Assembly (NCBI RefSeq): GCF_905209685.1
Contig: NZ_CAJLUB010000004.1
Location: forward strand, 1-36,565
DNA length: 36,565 nucleotides
Direction: 5' to 3'
Source of the DNA: an uncultured Veillonella sp.
Lineage (GTDB): Bacteria; Bacillota; Negativicutes; Veillonellales; Veillonellaceae
How positions within the stretch are numbered: the stretch's first letter is position 1; each line of letters opens with the position of its first letter. Made by a program: the position numbers and the translations under genes. The notes under the pieces were generated by a model. It was not told the origin of the DNA. It was given only the letters and a program-made list of their open reading frames with translations, and made no database searches. Below are positions 32,676-36,565 of the stretch, piece by piece.

Positions 32676-33971
32676 TTATTCAATAATTAAATAATTATCT
32701 TCTAAACCTACAACAGTACCTCCGATTAGATCACCAATCTTATGTAATCCATCAGACTTTACTTTACCATTTATATACTCATTTGTTAAGCCCATATAAT
32801 ATCCATTCTCTTCTTTTTCGATGAGAATCTCACCAGGCTTACCAATGCGAGATTTTGCGTATGCTTCATAGCCAGATTGGCTAAGACCATTTAAAAGCGC
32901 TACACGAGTTTTCTTTACAGCTTCAGGTACTTGATCCGGCATAGTAGCTGCTGGTGTACCTTCACGAATAGAGTATGGGAATGCATGAATATGGGTAAAC
33001 CCAATTTCCCGTACTGTATTTAATGTTTCTTCAAAGTCTTCATCTGTTTCTTGCGGGAAACCTGCAATAATATCAGTCGTAATAGATAAATCTTTAATAC
33101 GAGAACGCAAATTTGCAATCAAGTCTTTATATTCTTGCAATGTATAATGGCGTTTCATCAACTTTAATACATGATCAGAACCAGCTTGTAGTGGTAAATG
33201 TAAATGTGGACAAACACGTTTATTAGTAGCCATTAATTCTACTAACTCATCAGAAACCTCTACAGACTCAATAGACCCGAAACGAATACGATATAAATCA
33301 GGAATCTCTAATAAAGCTTTTACTACATCGGCTAATGTAGGGCGACCTGGCAATTCTACACCATAATTCCCTAAATGTATACCTGTTAATACGATTTCAT
33401 GGAATCCATGGTCTACTAAACGTTTTGCTTCTTGTACAATATCATCCACTTTACGAGATTTTAACTTTCCTCGAGTATAAGGAATGATACAAAAGGCGCA
33501 ATAGTTATTACAACCTTCTTGAATTTTCATGAAAGCACGAGCTTTGTCAGATTCATTACCATATAATGGCATTTCTTCAAAGTTAGACTCGTTCATAATA
33601 TCTCTAACAGCATTGATTTGACGTTCTGTAGATTCTAATTGCTCTACTAGCTCAACGATTTTAGATCGATTATTGGTACCAATAACAAGGTTAACACCGT
33701 CAATAGCAGCAATCGCATCTGGATCAAGCTGAGCATAACAACCAGTAACAATTACATAAGCATCTTCATTTTGACGCTTTGCTTTCCGAATCAATTGACG
33801 GGATTTCTTTTCCCCCATATTGGTTACAGAACATGTATTAATTACATATATATCAGCTTTTTCATCGAAGTCTACTGCTTCGTAATTATTTTGTAAAAAT
33901 AAACCTTTCATAGCATCTGTGTCATACTGATTGACACGACAGCCCAAGGTTGTAAAAGCAACGGTTTTCAT
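32676..33971 (-). CDS. mtaB: tRNA (t6A37 C2)-methylthiotransferase MtaB
   Basis: Radical SAM enzyme that converts t6A to ms2t6A at position 37 of tRNA. The 431-residue protein has the N-terminal MTTase cluster cysteines C11, C47 and C78 (LGCRVN, INTCSVTN, VTGCYAQ). The radical SAM cysteines C154, C158 and C161 lie in GCNNYCAFCIIPYTRGK, with a C-terminal TRAM-like domain after about 370. This motif set separates MtaB from the related MiaB. It lies between rsmE and the HIT gene, as in many Firmicutes. Confidence 0.94.
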   Translation of the reverse strand: MKTVAFTTLGCRVNQYDTDAMKGLFLQNNYEAVDFDEKADIYVINTCSVTNMGEKKSRQLIRKAKRQNEDAYVIVTGCYAQLDPDAIAAIDGVNLVIGTNNRSKIVELVEQLESTERQINAVRDIMNESNFEEMPLYGNESDKARAFMKIQEGCNNYCAFCIIPYTRGKLKSRKVDDIVQEAKRLVDHGFHEIVLTGIHLGNYGVELPGRPTLADVVKALLEIPDLYRIRFGSIESVEVSDELVELMATNKRVCPHLHLPLQAGSDHVLKLMKRHYTLQEYKDLIANLRSRIKDLSITTDIIAGFPQETDEDFEETLNTVREIGFTHIHAFPYSIREGTPAATMPDQVPEAVKKTRVALLNGLSQSGYEAYAKSRIGKPGEILIEKEENGYYMGLTNEYINGKVKSDGLHKIGDLIGGTVVGLEDNYLIIE

Positions 33972-33995
33972 TGCACCTCTCTATTCTTGTTTAAT

Positions 33996-34727
33996 TTATA
34001 GTTCTAATTCATATTGAATCATTGCTAATGATCCAATAGCAGCAGTTTCTGCTCGTAAAATAGTAGTACCAAGAGAAACTGATTTTCCACCACTCTCTAT
34101 AATAGCATTGATTTCCTTCTCTTGATAGCCCCCTTCAGGACCAACACAGATTAGAATATCAGTTATAGTTTGATTAGTGTGTACTGATTGTAGTGCAGTC
34201 TTAATAGTATGACCATCTTCATTTTCATAAGCTACTAATTTTAATGCGTCAGCTTCGATTGTTAATACTTGTAAAAGCGTTTCACCTACTACAAGTGTGG
34301 GCAGTTGATTGCGTCCACACTGTTGGGCTGCTTCTAGCATAATTTTTTCCCAACGACTGACTTTTGATTGTAGTTTCTTATCATCATATTTAGCTACACA
34401 GTTTGCCGTAGATACAAGATAAATGGTATCTACATTTAACTCCGTCGCCTTTTGTAATACCCATTCTAACTTTTCGCCTTTCAATAAGGATTGAACTAGA
34501 ATAGTTCGATACGACGATACATCAGACGCTACATATTCAATAAGTTTAGCCTGTGCTATACCATCCACTTCATCGGTAATCTGATAGATACCACAACGAT
34601 TATCACTGCCCGTTACAGTAATGGGTTTCTCCATATTATGACGAAATACATGTAACACATGATGTGTCACATCTTTCGGTAATTCTATTCTTTCATCTAA
34701 TGGTGTAGGAATAAAAATCTTTTTCAT
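33996..34727 (-). CDS. rsmE: 16S rRNA (uracil-1498-N3)-methyltransferase
   Basis: A SPOUT enzyme methylating U1498 of 16S rRNA. The start is ATG 34725-34727 (MKKIFIPTPLDERIELP), which overlaps the prmA stop as ATGA; the reading to 34754 would add nine residues inside prmA. This gives 243 residues. Catalytic-domain motifs are LEWVLQKATELNVDTIYLV, CVGPEGGYQEKEI and SLGTTILRAETAAIGSLAM, which build the SAM knot. Confidence 0.94.
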   Translation of the reverse strand: MKKIFIPTPLDERIELPKDVTHHVLHVFRHNMEKPITVTGSDNRCGIYQITDEVDGIAQAKLIEYVASDVSSYRTILVQSLLKGEKLEWVLQKATELNVDTIYLVSTANCVAKYDDKKLQSKVSRWEKIMLEAAQQCGRNQLPTLVVGETLLQVLTIEADALKLVAYENEDGHTIKTALQSVHTNQTITDILICVGPEGGYQEKEINAIIESGGKSVSLGTTILRAETAAIGSLAMIQYELEL

Positions 34728-35587
34728 CGCTTTTCTAGCGCAAATGTATGCCAAGGCCCTGCAATGCGCTCCTCAATAATATGCCAATCAGCCTTAATAT
34801 ATGGCATAATCTCATCATGCCGATCATCTATAATGCCACTTATAATTAAAATACCCTTATCCTCTAGTTTTTTACCAATTTGAGGTAATAGTATTTTAAG
34901 TGGATCCACTGTTAAGTTAGCTAAAATTAATTGGGCAGTACCATTGAAATCACTATCCAAATTACCACAAATAATCTCTGCAGATACATGATTATTCTCA
35001 CAGTTAATACGAGCTTGATTGGCAGCATATTCCTCAATATCAATCCCAACCAAATGCTTGATCCCTAAATGTGCTGCTACCAATAAGAGAATACCCGTTC
35101 CTGTACCAATATCTAAACAAGTAACTTGATTAAGATCCATGGATTCACAATAAGATTTCAATAGTTCGGCACATGTACGTGTTGTCTCATGAGAGCCAGT
35201 ACCAAAGGAAATATCGGAATCGATTTCTATAATTGTTTTATTGTGGACGTTATCATATTCTTGCCAAGCAGGTTTAATAATTAAATTAGGTAGAATTTCT
35301 GTAGGTTCAATATATTGCTGCCAAGAATTGAGCCATGTAGATTCATCTAATATATTTGTATCAACGGATGTGACACTAATATTTGCTTCTGTAAGACGTT
35401 TTTTTAAGTCTGACTTAATTGTATTAGAGTCCAATGATGGATTTGCATACATAGTTAATTTAATTAAATTTGGTTGATTTTCTACATCTTCTTCTATAAT
35501 TCCATTGTCTGCATAATCGTCAAAAAGAGTAGTCACCTCATCGGTGGCTACTCTTTCACAGACAATGGATACTTCTATCCACTGCAT
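34724..35587 (-). CDS. prmA: Ribosomal protein L11 methyltransferase
   Basis: Methylates lysines and the N-terminus of L11. The start is ATG 35585-35587 (MQWIEVSIVCERVATDEV), with AAAGGAG five bases upstream, giving 287 residues. An N-terminal substrate-recognition domain (1-60) precedes the methyltransferase domain, with FGTGSHETTRTC, the SAM loop DIGTGTGILLLVAAHLG and the post-I motif ILANLTVDPL. It follows dnaJ and overlaps rsmE by four bases. Confidence 0.95.
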   Translation of the reverse strand: MQWIEVSIVCERVATDEVTTLFDDYADNGIIEEDVENQPNLIKLTMYANPSLDSNTIKSDLKKRLTEANISVTSVDTNILDESTWLNSWQQYIEPTEILPNLIIKPAWQEYDNVHNKTIIEIDSDISFGTGSHETTRTCAELLKSYCESMDLNQVTCLDIGTGTGILLLVAAHLGIKHLVGIDIEEYAANQARINCENNHVSAEIICGNLDSDFNGTAQLILANLTVDPLKILLPQIGKKLEDKGILIISGIIDDRHDEIMPYIKADWHIIEERIAGPWHTFALEKR

Positions 35588-35606
35588 ATATGCTCCTTTA
35601 TAGGGA

Positions 35607-35635
35607 ATGTGACGGAACAAACCATTCCTTCACAT
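35607..35635 (-). other. Hairpin between dnaJ and prmA
   Basis: ATGTGA and TCACAT pair, and after an internal mismatch GGAA and TTCC continue the stem around a 7-nt loop. There is no T-run, so it is more likely an mRNA processing or stability element than a terminator. Confidence 0.4.
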
Positions 35636-35642
35636 GAGCTGT

Positions 35643-36565
35643 TCATTTAGTCAAAACGTCCTTAATTTTTTCAAAAAGACTTTTGCTCACTTGTAAGTTA
35701 TTTACATCTTCGTTACTTTCGTTTGCAAAGCGTAATAACAACTCACGTTGAGTATCTGTCAACTTCTTAGGCGTTTGAACAGTTACCACAATATGTTGGT
35801 CCCCTCGTTGCTTAGGGTTACGCAAATATGGAATACCTTTGCCCTTTACGCGGAATGCCGTTCCCGTTTGAGTACCTTCTGGGATCTTTAACTCTACTTT
35901 ACCATCTAAGGTGTTAACTTGTATAGTAGCACCTAATGCAGCTTGAGCAAAACTAATATTTACACGGCTAATAACGTCATTACCATTTCGTTCAAATTCC
36001 TTATGAGGACGAACAAAGATATATACGTAAAGGTCACCCTTAGGACCGCCCAAAATACCTGGTTCCCCTTCATTAGCTACACGTAAGCGAGAACCGCTGT
36101 CTACGCCAGCTGGAATCTTGATAGAAATCTTGCGCTTAGCAAGCATTTCACCAGTTCCACGGCATTTAGAACAAGGTTTTTCAATGCTTTTACCAGTACC
36201 ATGACAACGAGAACAAGTGCGAACGGATTGCATACGTCCAAATGGAGTATTTTGAATAACCGCTTCTTGACCAGAACCATGACAGTTTGGACAAGTATCG
36301 ACACGAGATCCTGGTTCACCACCAGTACCATGACAGTGATCACATTCTTCATGACGATGCACTTCTATTTCCATAGATTTACCAAAGGCTGCATCTTCAA
36401 AGGAAATATCAATATCTTCGCGCAAGTCATTGCCTTTTTGAGGTCCTTGTTGTTGGCGACCACCGCCAAACATGCCACCAAAAATATCGCCAAAGATATC
36501 ACCAAAGCCCCCAGCTTGACCACCGAAACCGCCAAAGCCACCTTGGAAACCACCGGCGCCAGCGC
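35643..36565 (-). CDS. dnaJ: Chaperone protein DnaJ (5' part outside the window)
   Basis: The C-terminal 306 residues of DnaJ; the J-domain lies beyond the right edge. The frame stays open to the last base, and the first visible part is the glycine/phenylalanine-rich region (repeats such as GGFGG and GDIFGDIFGG). Four zinc-finger repeats follow: CDHCHGTG, CPNCHGSG, CSRCHGTG and CSKCRGTG. The client-binding C-terminal domains (KISIKIPAGVDSGSRLRV, GDLYVYIFVRPH, LKIPEGTQTGTAFRVKGKGIP) complete the protein. Partner of DnaK and GrpE, likely encoded just upstream. Confidence 0.96.
   Translation of the reverse strand, partial: AGAGGFQGGFGGFGGQAGGFGDIFGDIFGGMFGGGRQQQGPQKGNDLREDIDISFEDAAFGKSMEIEVHRHEECDHCHGTGGEPGSRVDTCPNCHGSGQEAVIQNTPFGRMQSVRTCSRCHGTGKSIEKPCSKCRGTGEMLAKRKISIKIPAGVDSGSRLRVANEGEPGILGGPKGDLYVYIFVRPHKEFERNGNDVISRVNISFAQAALGATIQVNTLDGKVELKIPEGTQTGTAFRVKGKGIPYLRNPKQRGDQHIVVTVQTPKKLTDTQRELLLRFANESNEDVNNLQVSKSLFEKIKDVLTK

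Noticed and set aside
35588..35642. CIRCE heat-shock operator near dnaJ
   Set aside because: The hairpin here does not match the CIRCE repeat halves (TTAGCACTC and GAGTGCTAA) and lies downstream of dnaJ.
36101..36553. Two minus-strand frames overlapping dnaJ in another frame
   Set aside because: Products of the repetitive Gly/Cys-rich dnaJ sequence read out of frame; the dnaJ frame itself is open to the window edge.
1..36565. CRISPR arrays, insertion sequences, prophage, tRNA or rRNA genes
   Set aside because: No regularly spaced repeats, transposase or integrase motifs, long terminal repeats, tRNA cloverleaf or rRNA segments were seen on reading both strands.

Overview
The window looks like a chromosomal stretch from a low-GC member of the Firmicutes/Negativicutes, most probably Veillonella or a close relative. 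The evidence is the AT-rich sequence, strong AGGAGG-type ribosome binding sites, clostridial-type gene order (dnaJ-prmA-rsmE-mtaB-HIT-rpsU-yqeY, and efp-asp23-nusB-xseA-xseB-ispA-tlyA-nadK), and a late-stage cobamide operon. The genus is inferred from style and gene content, not from a database match. No transposase, integrase, phage gene, CRISPR array, tRNA or rRNA was seen. Almost everything is coded on the minus strand; only three genes are on the plus strand (16646-16981, tpx, psiE-like). No gene-free stretch exceeds 300 bases; the largest is the 286-bp divergent region 27954-28239.

Layout from right to left, in the direction of minus-strand transcription. (1) 36565-31417: the 3' part of dnaJ, then prmA, rsmE, mtaB, a HIT protein, rpsU (too short for most ORF lists, with a perfect consensus promoter) and yqeY. 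These are protein quality control, ribosome and tRNA modification genes. (2) 31383-29354: glnA, a long glutamine synthetase with its own promoter and a terminator hairpin in its leader. (3) 28866-29261 and 28240-28755, plus strand: a PsiE-like membrane protein and thiol peroxidase tpx. (4) 27953-23698: two half-ABC exporters that look like a BmrCD-type asymmetric heterodimer, followed by a SpoU RNA methyltransferase. (5) 23603-17030: a promoter and attenuator-like leader, then a YdjC/HpnK deacetylase, a UPF0104 membrane protein, an ACT-domain protein (pheB), hom, thrB, htpX, ndk and the PduO-type corrinoid adenosyltransferase, ended by a bidirectional terminator.

(6) 16646-16981, plus strand: an unrecognised small acidic protein, divergent from the cobamide operon. 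(7) 16582-9149: cobU-cbiP-cbiB-cobS-pduX-cobD-cobC-rsuA. Together these make threonine phosphate and aminopropanol phosphate, attach the linker to cobyric acid, activate it with GDP and join the lower-ligand nucleotide. The threonine genes (hom, thrB) and the adenosyltransferase nearby feed the same end product, but cobT and a cobalamin riboswitch are not in the window. (8) 9078-7432: an M24 peptidase and efp. (9) 7296-61: two Asp23 paralogues, nusB, a TsaD paralogue, xseA, xseB, ispA, a YuiD-like PAP2 protein, tlyA, nadK and an MnmM-family methyltransferase, many joined by 1-26 nt overlaps.

The most unusual signals are regulatory. Three strong intrinsic terminators (before asp23, ydjC and glnA) end only about 15-25 nt upstream of a start codon. 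In the ydjC and glnA leaders, a promoter sits upstream of the hairpin, so the hairpin is part of the gene's own leader. The ydjC leader also contains a mutually exclusive alternative hairpin at its very 5' end. A 25-bp near-perfect palindrome precedes yqeY.
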